DNA from: Lolium rigidum
Lineage: Eukaryota; Streptophyta; Magnoliopsida; Poales; Poaceae
Direction: 5' to 3'
Length of the DNA stretch: 64,000 bases
Assembly: GCF_022539505.1 (NCBI RefSeq)
Contig: NC_061510.1
Location: 270,453,687-270,517,686, forward strand
Both the position numbers and the translations under genes were made by a program. Each line of letters opens with the position of its first letter. The stretch's first letter is position 1. The notes below the pieces were generated by a model. The model was given only the letters and a program-made list of their open reading frames with translations, made no database searches and was not told where the DNA came from. Of this stretch, positions 31,774-43,710 are shown piece after piece.

Positions 31774-33107
31774 TGTCGTGCTAGTGTACTTCCCTGGAGC
31801 TAGCCATGCAAGAACGTTGGGCTGGTCGGGTGGGTACTTCCCTGGCCGTGTTGGTGGCCTATGTCGTGTGGGTGTATTTGCGTGGCCGCGTCCCTCGCTT
31901 CCTCGCGCGGGTTGTGTATGATTCCTTTGCGCTGGTGTACTTGCCCCACCGCTTCAGCTCTTGTTTGTTGCTCGAGTTTTAGCGGAGATTTGAGGGGATA
32001 ATCCGCAGCAAACTTTAAATCCTAACTTATTCGAAATGCATTTTTGGTGCTAGAGTATTGACCGAGTTTAATCCCTTCTTATTCCCACTTTTCCCCAAAT
32101 GTTAGTGTTTTTTTTTTCTCAATCCCCAATACTCTACCCCTACCTAGTGGATTGAGGATGTGGTTTTACGGGGATTGGGTGACAGTAGGGGATTACCCAA
32201 TAATCTAGAGTATTATCCCCACTGATCCCGACAAATACTCTTGTACCAAACAAGCCCTCAGTGGGTTGGTTGCGCGGGCATACATGCTATACCATGCGAG
32301 GAAAAAACGCACGACCAAGAAGGGCGCCTCGGGCTCTGCTTTGGATGCAGCGGCTTGTTGGGTGGTTGTCAAAGGAGGTGGAACTGCTCCAGAGGCAGCG
32401 GTAGCCGTTGAGGAGAAGGAAGGGTATGAGAGTGCCAATAATTCCCATCATGGCTGGAATTTTGTTCGTGGCGGTCGATGAGGCATGCAAGTGGTCGCAC
32501 ATGGGAGGCTTCAGGTTAATTGTTGTGCTGCGTGACTGCATGGGTTGTATTCTGTGACCTGCATTAGTGCGTGCCGCAAATATGCCACGTTGGATTTGAT
32601 TTTTTGGGCATGCAGAAAACAAATTGGGCACGACATACGAATGGCCATATGATCGAGCACGTCTTTTTGCCCACCCTCCCCCAAAAAAGTTTTTTTTAGA
32701 AACCATTTTATTTTATTGCATCTGTTGGAGATGCTTTAAGGTCTCATAACCCGGCGTCCTTTCCTCAGCGTTCACCATGTATGACCCTTCTCATTCGGCA
32801 ATGCATCTAGTGGTGACGGCCTGGGAGAGCTTGTTGAAACACCTTGATTTTTTTTCTTTTGCGAACCAATATTTCTATTGGAACCTAAGCAAAGTTGCCT
32901 AGTAAGTTCGCAATGGGGCCAAAACCGATATAAACAGGGTTAAGTCTACATGAACACACAACTAGAGTTAAGCCTAAAAATCACTCCTCCGACACTAGAT
33001 GACCTCTCACTAATACGGAAAGAACACGGCGTGACAACTGTATGATAACCGATAACAAAGCCATGTTGCGCACATGACACGAGGTCGATAGGTTAAACGC
33101 CTTGTCT
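31774..33107. other. CACTA flank with candidate MITE; no gene recognised
   Basis: 31777-31900 is the rest of the tandem repeat hit by the CACTA. 31983-32255 may be a MITE: GGGGATAAT.. near the left and ATTATCCCC.. and CAAACAAGCCC near the right, but TSDs are not clear. The small frames at 32205-32706 on either strand have no recognised domain. Confidence 0.4.
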
Positions 33108-33115
33108 GGAACCCA

Positions 33116-35758
33116 ATGTTATCTACAAGATCATATCAAAATGTTTGGTGAACAGGATTAGACCTTTTCTGGATGGTCTTATTGGTGAAACCCAAAGCGC
33201 CTTTATCCCGGGTAGGCTCATTTCAGACAATGCTCTTATTGCATTCGAGTGTTTCCATGCTATCCAAAGAAATAGGAAACAAGATCACTCCTATTGTGCC
33301 TACAAATTAGACCTATCCAAAGCTTATGATAGGGTAGATTGGTGGATCCTTGAAAGTATTTTGCACAAATGGGGCTTCAATGAAAAGTGGATTAAGTGGA
33401 TTATGGCATGTGTCACATCTGTAAAGTTTTGTGTCCAAGTAAATGGTAACCTAACAGAGGAAATCATTCCTTCCAGAGGTTTGAGACAGGGAGATCCTCT
33501 TTCCCCATACCTCTTCCTGTTTGTAGCAGATTGCTTATCAAAGAGAATCCAGAAAGAAATCCAAAACCAATATCTCAAAGAGTTCAAGATTTGCGCACTT
33601 CCCCTGGAATATCACATTTGTTATTCGCAGACGACTGCATTTTGTTCTTCAAAGCAAATGAAAGTCAAGCTAGGATTATCAAGTCAGCTCTAGCTTCCTT
33701 TGAGAGGGGTTCTGGACAACTCATTAGTGTTGGCAAACGCTCGATCTTGTTTGGAGACAGCTGTCCTACACATCACCAAATCTCTGTTAGGAATACACTT
33801 GAAGTGGAACGAGAGGAGTTTGAAGATAAATATCTTGGTTTTCCTACACCTGATGGGCGCATGAAAAAAGGTAAGTTCCAACCTTCAAAAGAAAGGCTTG
33901 GCAAAAAACTATCGAACTGGGTCGAGAGGTTAATGTCAATGGGAGCAAAGGAAGAACTAATTAAAATAGTGGCTCAAGCGATTCCAAACCATGTCATGAG
34001 TGCCTTCAAATTACCTGCTGGGTTCCATGATGATTATACCCGGCTGGTGAGGAATTTCTGGTGGGGAGAAGATGAGAAGAAAAGGAAGGTTCATTGGGAA
34101 TCTTGGGATGTGCTAACCAAACCGAAGAACTATGGTGGTATGGGATTCAGAGACATGAGACTACTGAACCAGGCGATGCTTGCAAGGCAATGCTGGAGGA
34201 TCATCTCAAAACCAAACAGTTTGTGCGCAAGGCTCTTAAAATCTATCTACTACCCTCGCGGGAACTTCTTGGATACAGTGTTTCGTCAAGATGCCTCCCC
34301 ATCCTGGCGTGGCATCGAACATGGCCTCGAGCTACTAAAACAGGGTCTGATATGGAGGGTTGGAAATGGCGAGAAAATCAACATATGGCGAGATAGGTGG
34401 TTGCCGAGAGATTTCAACATGATACCCAGAGCAGGCAGAACAAATACTAGAGTTCGCAGGGTTAAGCAATTGTTGTCTCCTGGTACCAACCAGTGGAATG
34501 AGGATTTGATAAGGGAGATATGCTACCCTCAGGATGCAGATGCTATCCTAAAGATTAAGTTGCCATCTCATATCAGTGAGGATTTCCCGGCGTGGCATTT
34601 TGAGCGCAATGGTATATTCTCTGTTAAAAGTGCTTATAAACTTGCTTATAATCTGAATTATGGTGTCAGGTGGTTCGCAGGAAGCAGTGAGGCGCGGAAC
34701 AATTCGAGAAGCATCTGGAAAAATGTGTGGCATGCCCCAGTCCCCACCAAAGTGCGTGTATTTGGGTGGCGTGCAGCACGAGATAACCTGGCGAATACAA
34801 GAAATAAATACAGAAGAACCCTGGAGACCATAAGCACCTGTAAGGTGTGTGGTATGACTGAAGAAAATAGCTACCATGCCACGGTGGAATGTACTAAAGC
34901 TAAAGCCCTTAGAGACCAGATGCGCCAACACTGGGATCTCCCGCCAGAATCAAGTTTCCAGTATACAGGAAGGGATTGGTTACTTGTCTTGCTTGATAGG
35001 TGCAACAAAATACAATCTGTATGTATCCTTCTTTTGCTCTGGAGGGCCTGGCACCTGAGGTGTAATGTGATCTATGATGATGGCAAGGAGACGATCTCTA
35101 ATTCAGTTAACTTCCTGTTATCCTATGCTTCGACTCTTTGGGAACCAATTCAGGACAAGGCTGATGAAAAAGGTAAATATGTTAGTTTGATGAACAATGC
35201 TAACTGTATTTATCTCTCAGATGTTAGCAGGAATGTGAGCACGGAGAAGGCAATCTGGTCCCCCCCCCCCCGAGTAGAGGCTCTGTCAAAGTAAATGTTG
35301 ACGCAGCTTTTTCTCCGATGTCCGGGACTGCTGCTATTGGTGTTGTGGCAAGAAATGACCAAGGGGTGGTGGTTGCAGCTCTCAGTGCTCCTATCAGTGC
35401 TTGTTACGATGTTGAGGAAGCTGAAGCTAGAGCTATTTTGGAAGGACTCCAAATGGCCTAAGACCTGAAGATCAAGTGCGTGGCGCTGGAGTCGGACAGT
35501 GCACTTGCTGTAGAAGCTTCGAACGCCACGACTAGAAACCACTCCCAGTTCTGGAGCGTCTATAAGGAAATTGGTTTGGCTAAGTCAGTTTTTTCTAGTT
35601 GTTCTATTTCGTATACTAGGAGAAAGCTCAATTCATTGGCTCATGAGCTAGCCAAACGAGCTAGTGTGTCAGGTGTCTGTAGTCGATGGTTCGACCCGGT
35701 GCCGGAGGATATTGCTAGCTTGGCTAAACGGGATCTTGTAAACATTGTTTATGTGTAA
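33116..35758 (+). pseudogene. LINE ORF2: reverse transcriptase, zinc-binding region and RNase H
   Basis: Reverse transcriptase motifs: AFIPGRLISDNALIAFE, KLDLSKAYDRVDW (first catalytic Asp), GLRQGDPLSPYLFLF, then after a frame change near 33594 HLLFADDCILF (catalytic ADD). The second frame runs from about 33590 to 35294 with NVWHAPVPTKVRVFGWRAA and CKVCGMTEENSYHATVEC, the zf-RVT zinc-binding segment. A third frame after a run of C at 35262-35272 codes the RNase H-like domain: VNVDAAFSPMSGTAAIGVV, EAEARAILEGLQ, ESDSALAVEA, RRKLNSLAHELAKRAS, with one internal stop at 35461. Endonuclease and ORF1 are absent. Two frameshifts and a stop make it non-functional as read; the 33594 break is at a CAG-like site. 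Confidence 0.93.
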
Positions 35759-35787
35759 TGTATGAGCTTTCCCCCTCAAAAAAAAAA
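33116..35787 (+). mobile_element. 5'-truncated L1-type LINE with 8-bp TSD and poly(A) tail
   Basis: It starts abruptly within reverse transcriptase (NVIYKIISKCLVNRIRP) and ends with ten A at 35778-35787. GGAACCCA lies on both sides (33108-33115 and 35788-35795), a target-site duplication. This is the usual product of incomplete target-primed reverse transcription. Confidence 0.92.
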
Positions 35788-35795
35788 GGAACCCA

Positions 35796-36430
35796 TGAAG
35801 GAGAGAAAGAGCACTGTGTGGCCTCGACCGGAACATGCGCGCCACAGTAGATGGCCCTGACCCGAACGCCTAGCAGGATTTGTCTGGCGGCTGCAAGGGG
35901 AAAACTCAGACAAACCAACAAACATGCATCAGTTCCGCGCTAAGATGAAATGAAATATGATGATACATCATAATTATATAATAAGATTGTAAGTTATCAC
36001 CGATTAACTGGAAACAGGAGAAGGATCAAATCATTGAAGCATCCTCAAATGCAGGAAGGTATTATGTGGTTGACACCTGGTAGTTTAGGGATGGGCTACT
36101 TTGGGCATTTTAATTATCTTTTGATTAGGTACACTAGATTCAGCCAGTACAACAACCTTAAGATGGAAATTCCATTTTCTCTGTTGTTCCGAGATGCTCA
36201 ATTTTTCGTTCAGTAAAATTCATTTGTTTTCAATATTTTCATTCAGTTTATGTTTTTTTCACAGAAAAGTTCAAATCTTTCCGTTTCATTTTCATCCTTA
36301 AAGCCGGTCACAAGTATAGCTGCCTCACATTCCTTGATGTGTCCCTTGTGACCCAGTAACTATTTTGAAGTTAACCTTAGAGTATCTTCACCGGCGGTCC
36401 CCAAATAGGCGCCGGCAGGGCACCAGCACC
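35796..36430. other. Stretch without a recognised gene
   Basis: AT-rich after 35930. No coding motif or repeat boundary was recognised. Confidence 0.4.
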
Positions 36431-36505
36431 GCCGTATGGGGGTCGCCGGTAGAGCATCCTCTATTAGGGGATGCAGCTCTCATACCGGCACCCCTATACG
36501 CCAGC
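36431..36505. repeat. Imperfect inverted repeat (hairpin) of about 30-bp arms
   Basis: GTATGGGGGTCGCCGGTAGA pairs with CTCATACCGGCACCCCTATA around the inner palindrome GCATCCTCTATTAGGGGATGC. It may be a MITE terminus or fold-back remnant. Confidence 0.5.
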
Positions 36506-36625
36506 CCCGATAGAATTTGAATGTTGAAATAACATTTAAAACCAAAATTTATACAAAATTCATACGAAATTTATACAAAAGTAACTCGAATTTAAACCTA
36601 AATAAAACTTAAACTTAACCCTAAT

Positions 36626-37033
36626 CTACTGGCTGTCGGTTGGGGCGCGCAACGGGCCTACCTCGTCATCGTTCTTCGCCTTTGCCGCCTGCATCCGTGC
36701 CTGCCTCTTGGTCCTTGCTTCGCGCATTTGGCGGTGGAGCATGGCGGCCGGCGTCACAGGAGCTTGCCGGCGGGGATGTCCCCACCCTGCCAGCCTTTGC
36801 CGAGAAGTCTCGTTCTCGGCACCTTGCTTGCTCGCTGGCGAACACCTCGTAGTCGCTTCAGCTCGATGAGCTGCTGTCGCTCTGCCTCCATGAGGAGGCA
36901 TCCCGCCTCCTCTGTGGCCGCTCGCTGGCGCGAGATCTCGAGGGCGTGTTCGAGGTTCGCGTTGTTGATGAACTCCCGCTGCTGCTCCTTCAACCTCCAA
37001 AAGCGATGCGCGTTCAACGACGCCAGGATCATA
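36626..37033 (-). pseudogene. Transposon-derived coding remnant, function unknown
   Basis: The minus-strand frame ending at 37041 reads ASLNAHRFWRLKEQQREFIN, an Arg/Glu/Ala-rich helical stretch ALEISRQRAATEEAG and RTRLLGKGWQGGDIPAGKL. It looks like the charged coiled-coil part of a grass transposon protein, but I cannot name the family. It is cut by the LTR at 37034 and shifts frame to its left. Confidence 0.35.
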
Positions 37034-38622
37034 TGTAACATCCCAAATTTTTAAACAAAGAAGAAAATGAATTTCCTTTTTCCAAAAATGAGAACCAACA
37101 AAAACTTTTATTACATATGATGCTATGCATAGTGCTCATACCTAATACTTATGTTATTGCCATGATTGTTTGATTATTACTTTGAACATAATTCCAAAAC
37201 CCTAAACCTCACCCCTCTTCCCACCATCCATTATTAAACAAAATAAAAAGAAATGATAGTAAACAAGAAAAGGGCCTAAGTGCCTATGGCTAATTTTGAT
37301 AAAACTTTTACCTAGGCTTTTCTACCTTGTTTAGATGTTTTGAAAACATCAACAAACCTAAACTAGTACTTACCAACCAAATCAAGTGAGAAACAAAAAT
37401 AAAATAAACATATGCATAGAGGCATATTTGGCACATAGCCATATTACCAAAACTTGACCTAAGCACCTCTACCTTGCCCCAAATGGTTTGAAACCAACAC
37501 TAAACCACATCTAACCCTAAATAAACCCTACACCATGCCCTTTGATCAAAATAGAAATACACATATGAGCCTAAGACTATATTTGAAAACTAGGTCTAAG
37601 ACATGATCTACCTTCGCTAGATGGTTTGAAAATATTAAGAAACACTACCTAGTACTCAACAAATCCAATCCAAGTTGAAGTAAAAGAAACTAAAGAAACA
37701 TCCAAAATGTCCACAGAGGCATATGAGGAAAAAAGGCCAAAAATGCAAATTTGAGCAAAAGGCCACCAAACTTGGTTTCATTGCTTGGATTACTTCCTTA
37801 TACCCTTTTAACACTCAACCACATCAATGGGATCAAGAACAACCAAATCAAATTGAAAATAAAAGGATTTTCCAAAAACACATATGTGCTTATGGCCCAT
37901 TTTGAAAATCTTTAACCTAGGGCTTCATACCTTGTTTCAATAGTTGGATAATGTTACTAAAACATGTTATAACACTTTTTGAATCAAAGAAACTCACATC
38001 AAACCAAATTTGAAATCAAATTATGCTCACATATGATAATGGTCAAATCTTCCCATAATAAAATGTTACCCACTTTGAGCCCTTTTATTAAGAGATTCTT
38101 AAACCAAACCCTAACCACTCTTTGCACCTCATCCAAGACCTCATCAAGATGAACAACTTTGGTGTTGACCACTTTGACCAGATCATTGACCATTGCTCAA
38201 AATAGTCAACCCAAGATGCAACATTGAAACAAATTCTAGATTCCCTCCACCTTGTGAAATTTCACAAACCACCTCCAAAATTCAAACCAAGACCACCAAT
38301 GTGTGCCAAATCTTATTTAGAACACAATCATGCAGCAAATTGGCCAAAATTAAATACAAGAGAAGTCAATTGCTTGAGATATAGAAGTATACATAGAGTA
38401 AGATGGAAGTACAACCACTATTCACCACCTCACCCTCTCTCTCTTGTGATCATCAATAGTGTATTGTACCTCTAAATGACCTCACCTAGCAGTGGCATCA
38501 TCACCATGAACCAAGCCAAGCCAAGGACATTGTCTATGTCACATACACTATTGGCTTTGATCAAATGTGCATGCCATAGGCCCCTCCAACTTTGCCCACC
38601 GTGTCAACTAGCCTGGCCTCAC

Positions 38623-40019
38623 TGATGACCCACAAGTATAGGGGATCGCAACAGTCTTCGAGGGAAGTAAAACCTAATTTATTGATTCGACACAAGGGGA
38701 GACAAAGAATACTTGAAAGCCTTAACAGCGGAGTTGTCAATTCAGCTGCACCTAGAAATAGACTTGTTCGCAAGAGTTTATCAGTAGTAACAGTTTATAG
38801 CAGTAGCAGTAGTGAAATAACAGCAGCAGTGTAACAAAGACAGCAGTAGTGATTATAGTAAACAGCAGGATTAAAATACTGTAGGCACAGGGATGGATGA
38901 CGAGCGTTGCATGGATGAGAGAAACTCATGTAACAATCAAAACAGGGCATTTGCAGATAATAATAAAACGGTGTCCAAGTACTAAGCAATCCATAGGCAT
39001 GTGTTCCGTATATAGTCGTACGTGCTCGCAATGAGAAACTTGCACAACATCTTTTGTCCCACCAGCCGGTGGCAGCCGGGCCTCTAGGGAATCTACTGGA
39101 AATTAAGGTACTCCTTTTAATAGAGCACCGGAGCAAAGCATTAACACTCCGTGAACACATGTGATCCTCACATCACTGCCTTCCCCTCCGATTGTCCCAA
39201 TTTCTGTCACTTTGGGGCCTCGGGTTCCGGACAGCGACATGTGTATACAGCTTGCAGGTAAGATCATAAAACAATGAATATCATCATGAAATAATAACAT
39301 GTTCAGATCTGAGATCATGGCACTCGGGCCCTAGTGACAAGCATTAAGCATAACAAGTTGCAACAATATCATCAAAGTACCAATTACGGACACTAGGCAC
39401 TATGCCCTAACAATCTTATGCTATTACATGACCAATCTCATCCAATCCCTACCATCCCCTTCAGCCTACGGTGGGGGAATTACTCACACATGGATGGGGG
39501 AAACATGGCTGGTCGATGGAGAGGCATCGGTGGTGATGATGGGATGATCTCCTCCAATTCCCCGCTCCGGCGGAGTGCCAGAACGGAGTTTCTGGTCCCG
39601 AGACGGAGTTTCGCGATGGTGGCGGCGTACTGGATGGTTTCTGGCGACTTCGACTTCCCGTCTCGCGTTTTTAGATTGAAACCCTTAAATAGTCCAGAGG
39701 GGGGCGTCAGAGGCTGGCCGAGGCGGCCACACAGTAGGGCGGCGCGCCACCCCTCCAGGCCGCGCCGGCCTAGTGTGTGGGGTCCCTGGGCCTCCCCTAG
39801 GCCTGCCCTTCTGGCTCCGTGAATCTTCTGGAAAAATAAGCCCTTCGACATAAATTTCGGGGATTTTCCTGAAAGTTGAATTTCTGCACATAAACGAGAC
39901 ACCAGGGCAATTCTGCTGAAAACAGCGTTAGTCTGTGTTAGTTGTATCCAAAATACAAAAATTAGAGGCAAAACAATAGCAAAAGTGTTCGGGAAAGTAG
40001 ATACATTTTGGACATATCA
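38623..40019 (-). repeat. Solo Gypsy-type LTR (1397 bp) with TSD CTCAC
   Basis: On the minus strand it runs TGATATGTCCAAAATGTATC to GTGGGTCATCA, with TGAT..ATCA ends. CTCAC is duplicated at 38618-38622 and 40020-40024. No internal sequence remains. It is nested in the giant LTR. Confidence 0.9.
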
Positions 40020-40589
40020 CTCACCTCACACACCAGTGCCAAGCCCTCAGAGACCAAAAGAAAAGCACAAACAATCCTAGAGCATGCCATGCCGGCCAGC
40101 ATAGTCACCACCTTGTCACGCTTGCCCCTGATCCTCTCCAGCCCACCTCACCATGTCCTGTAGATCGCCCTGACGTTGCTAAGCATGCTAGACATGACCT
40201 TGGGTCAAGGAGAAGAATCCAAAGCCTTGGACCGCTCGTGGTCACCGCGTCCAGACTCGCCAGTACCTCTGCTCTCGCCCCGTCGCCTCACACTTTCCCT
40301 CGCTCTCTCCTTTCACCCACTTGCTCACCTTGACCCCAGCTCGCCCCTGGACATCACCATTGGCTCGCCAGAGCACTGTCGCCGTCGTCACGGACGACGA
40401 CCGTCCGCCGGTACCGCGCCAGTACACCATGTCGCCTGCCCCGCTCCATCCTCCTCTGGCAGCACCACGACGCGCGTCAGCACCGCCTCGACATCGCCTA
40501 CACGACGCGCCCATCACTTGCCCCTTCACCGCCCTGGAACGGCGACGCCACCGTCGACCTTGCCCGCTCCCCGCAGCACCCCTGGCCCC

Positions 40590-40597
40590 TATAAAAG
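40590..40597 (+). promoter_or_regulatory. Candidate TATA box inside the giant LTR
   Basis: TATAAAAG followed by GC-rich and then C/T-rich leader-like sequence, at the end of the GC-rich core, fits the promoter of the LTR transcript. Not tested. Confidence 0.4.
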
Positions 40598-43500
40598 CAG
40601 GCCGCCCCTGGACGAATTTCTCACACCAATCGACTTCCCTCTCACTTCTAGTCCTCCTCGATCACTTCCCCTCTCCGATTGCTCACCGTAGCTCGCCAAT
40701 CGTTCGCCGGAGCCCGCGGCAGTGCTGAGAAGAGCGCCGCCGATTTCGGCCACCACCGGAGCCGCCGTCTGCACCAGCTGCTTCCTCATCCTCTACAACC
40801 TCCTCCTGCACCTCGCCAACCCTCGCCGGACCGCCGGAGAGCTCGCCGACCCCCACCCTCGCCGCCAGTAAGTCCGCATCTCACCGGAGCTCGTCGCCGA
40901 CGAGGATGAACCACAGCCGTTGGATCAGCTTCTGATCGTGCGTCCCACGCCAACGCGTACCACTATCAGGTGGCCCACTCGCGCGAGACGCCGAGCTGGG
41001 CCGGCCCGTTTTCTTTTCCTCTGTGCAGCCCAACTCCGTTCCCGCCCCCGATTAAATTCAAATCGGTTTATTTCCTTTTCTGTGAAATTGTTTACAGATG
41101 CTTTGCTAGAAATTAAAAATCTCCAAATCTACTCCACCAAATTTGACAAATTTTATATATTTGGAAATCTTATGAAAAGCTCCATCCAACCCCACTGGAT
41201 TCAAACCAAGATTTGTTGTAGAATTCAAATAGTAAAAATAACAAGGCAGGGCCTTTTCAAACTTCAAATAATTATTTAAAATCAACCATAAACTATTTTG
41301 AGTTGATTCCACCTCTCATAAATCACATTTTATGTTGTATAATTTATTATGTAAGAAAATACCATAGTTGCTTCATATGATCATGGGTTAGAATCAAATA
41401 ATGTCTATGTAGTCATTACTAGCCCATTTAAATTATTTTCAAAGTTAGGAATTTAAATCTATGAGGTATAGCACTTCAGTTAAAATCACTTTCTCAAGTA
41501 ATTCAAGGTAAGGTGGTGACACATGTCTTCATGACCCCTTATGTTTTATTTGAGAATATTAAATGATTGCCATAGTAGTATTTAAATGATTCCAACTAAT
41601 TATTAAATCATATGAGATGTATCCTTCTCATTTAAATCTTTGTCTCAAGTACTTCTACATGAGGTAGAGACCAGGGTCTATTAACTCTCATATTGAATTA
41701 TTTGATGATATTAAATCATTACCATGTTGGTATTAAATTGCATGAGGTGCATCACCTCATTTAAATCATTTTCCCAAATGATGAGTATGAAGTGTTGACC
41801 TTGGTCAACATGAGTTCATATATTATCATATGAGGAAATTAAATCTTAAGAAGATTCAATGAGAAGAAATTATTTCTCCAAACTAAATAGAAACCATCAT
41901 CCATATGTCAATGAGAGGAAATTATTTTCCCAAACCCTAAGTAAGGAACCCCTGGTCTAATGTTGAGTAATGTAGATGTTGATGCCAGATCATCTTGAGT
42001 GAGCCATTAAGGCTAATTAGTCTACTTAAGTATTGTTTGGTGATTGTATCCTCGTATTCGTTTATAGACGCTAGTACCGGAGACTATCAAGAGGAGGAGG
42101 ATTTCTACCTAGAAGAAGAAGGAGACCACTTTGATCAATACACCATTGAAGGCAAGCTAATATTCTTGCAAGTTGCCCTAGGCAAAGCTCTACAAGAGCA
42201 AGGCCTCATCACAATTTATTTTATGCTTAATGGTCCTATCCCAAGTTTTTATTTTACAAGCTTTATTGATTTTAATTTATCAAAGTTACTTTTGATTCAT
42301 GATTCACTTGGTCTAGATATAGAGTAGAACAAGAGCATCAAACTTTGCCTAGAAAGCTATAAGCTAGTTAGCACCCCTCATGACTAGTTGCTAGTGCTAA
42401 CGAATAAAATTGACTACTCTAGATGGGAACTTGTGAAATGAAATGACTTTGAAAACCTTGGAATGATGAGACACTCTATTGAAAGATTTTGAAGGTGAAT
42501 ATGACTGGTGAATGACATGGTGAATTTTACAAAAACTGATGGTTGGGTTCGGATGCGATACCATTCTAATTTTGCAAGTACCCCCCACAATACCTGATTA
42601 TGGGTAAGGGCTTAACTAGAAGTTTATGTGTCTTAGTATGAGTTCCCTCTAAACAAGCTTCATCGGGGTTATGCCGGAGGCTGCCTCTACAACAAAAGGA
42701 ATGATGTGAAATGACGTGAAATTAGGTGAATGTCCGGCCCAAGCCCTGTGCAGTTCCCGAGCCGACCGTCCGTCTTCACCGGGAGGCCAAGCTCATGGGG
42801 AGAGGTGCCTATACTAGGGTATGTAAGTGAAAGGTTATGGTTGGTAGTCCGCACACGGAGTGTGATAAATCGGGGCCGCTTAACCCGACGGATTATTGCA
42901 AATGTTGTGGCACAAGTGTACGGCTCCGCGAGTGTAGAACTATTCGAATAGCCGCGTCCACGGTTATGGACGGTTGGAAAGGCCATACCGTTCCGTCATC
43001 GTAACTTTTCAAAAATGTGACATGTGAAGGGTGACTTATGACTTGAACATGAAAGGTGAATGGTGAATTTGATTTGAATCACAACAGAGTTGTGGGAATG
43101 ACACTAATGTTCCCACTTGAGTTAGTTAGCAAATGAAGAGGCGTTTACTAAATTTTTTGTGAACGGAAATTGGCTTTATGCAAATAAACCTAGAGCTTAG
43201 CACTCCATTACTATAGTTGATAGTGCTTACACTAGTATTAGTTTGCGAGTACTTTAAAGTACTCATGGCTTTGTCCCTGGCTATTCAAATGGCCAGACTA
43301 TGAAGAGAAACAGCAGTACAAGGATGAGGGACAGCAGGACGTCTACGACAACTAGGACCACTCCTAACGTCAACAGTTTCCTGTGGAACAGATGGACCAC
43401 GACCGCTACTACTTCGCTTCCGCTATGTGTTTTGTAATAGGATCTCTAGATCCACTATGATGTATTAAGACTGGATCATGTGATCCTTTGATGTAAGACG

Positions 43501-43623
43501 ATTATGTGTTGTAATGAATGATGTGTTGTGATATCAATCTATTATGTCTCGCAAAAACAATATTCCTGGGATTGCGATGAATGGCATAATAGGCATCTGG
43601 ACTTAAAAATCGGGGTGTTGACA

Positions 43624-43710
43624 GGTAGGGTGTGCATGTGTACGTTCATATGGTTGAGTGTATGAATGTATGTGTGAGCGTCTGCGTTTATACAGTGTTC
43701 CGCAAAAGAA
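43624..43710 (+). repeat. LINE-like 3' tail remnant
   Basis: GTGTGAGCGTCTGCGTTTATAC..GTGTTCCGCAAAAGAAAAA is like the 3' ends of grass LINEs (TGTGAGCGTCTG... then A-rich). Only the tail is left beside the giant LTR. Confidence 0.4.

Larger units (their letters stand above)
37034..43623 (+). repeat. Giant LTR (LARD / Sukkula-like), about 5.2 kb without its insertion
   Basis: Starts TGTAACATCCCAAATTTTTA and ends TTAAAAATCGGGGTGTTGACA; the ends are inverted repeats of each other over about 20 bp. The inside is AT-rich with a GC-rich core (40180-41060), no protein domain, and an RNA-start-like TATAAAAG at 40590. Size and lack of coding sequence fit the LTR of a large retrotransposon derivative. 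No internal region is attached, suggesting a solo LTR, but the flanks TCATA and GGTAG do not match as a TSD. Confidence 0.65.

Noticed and set aside
38795..39160. 121-codon frame on the minus strand
   Set aside because: Falls inside the solo Gypsy LTR and has no recognised motif.
40176..40909. 171-, 135- and 76-codon frames rich in Pro, Arg and Ser
   Set aside because: Products of the GC-rich core of the giant LTR; low-complexity composition and no domain.
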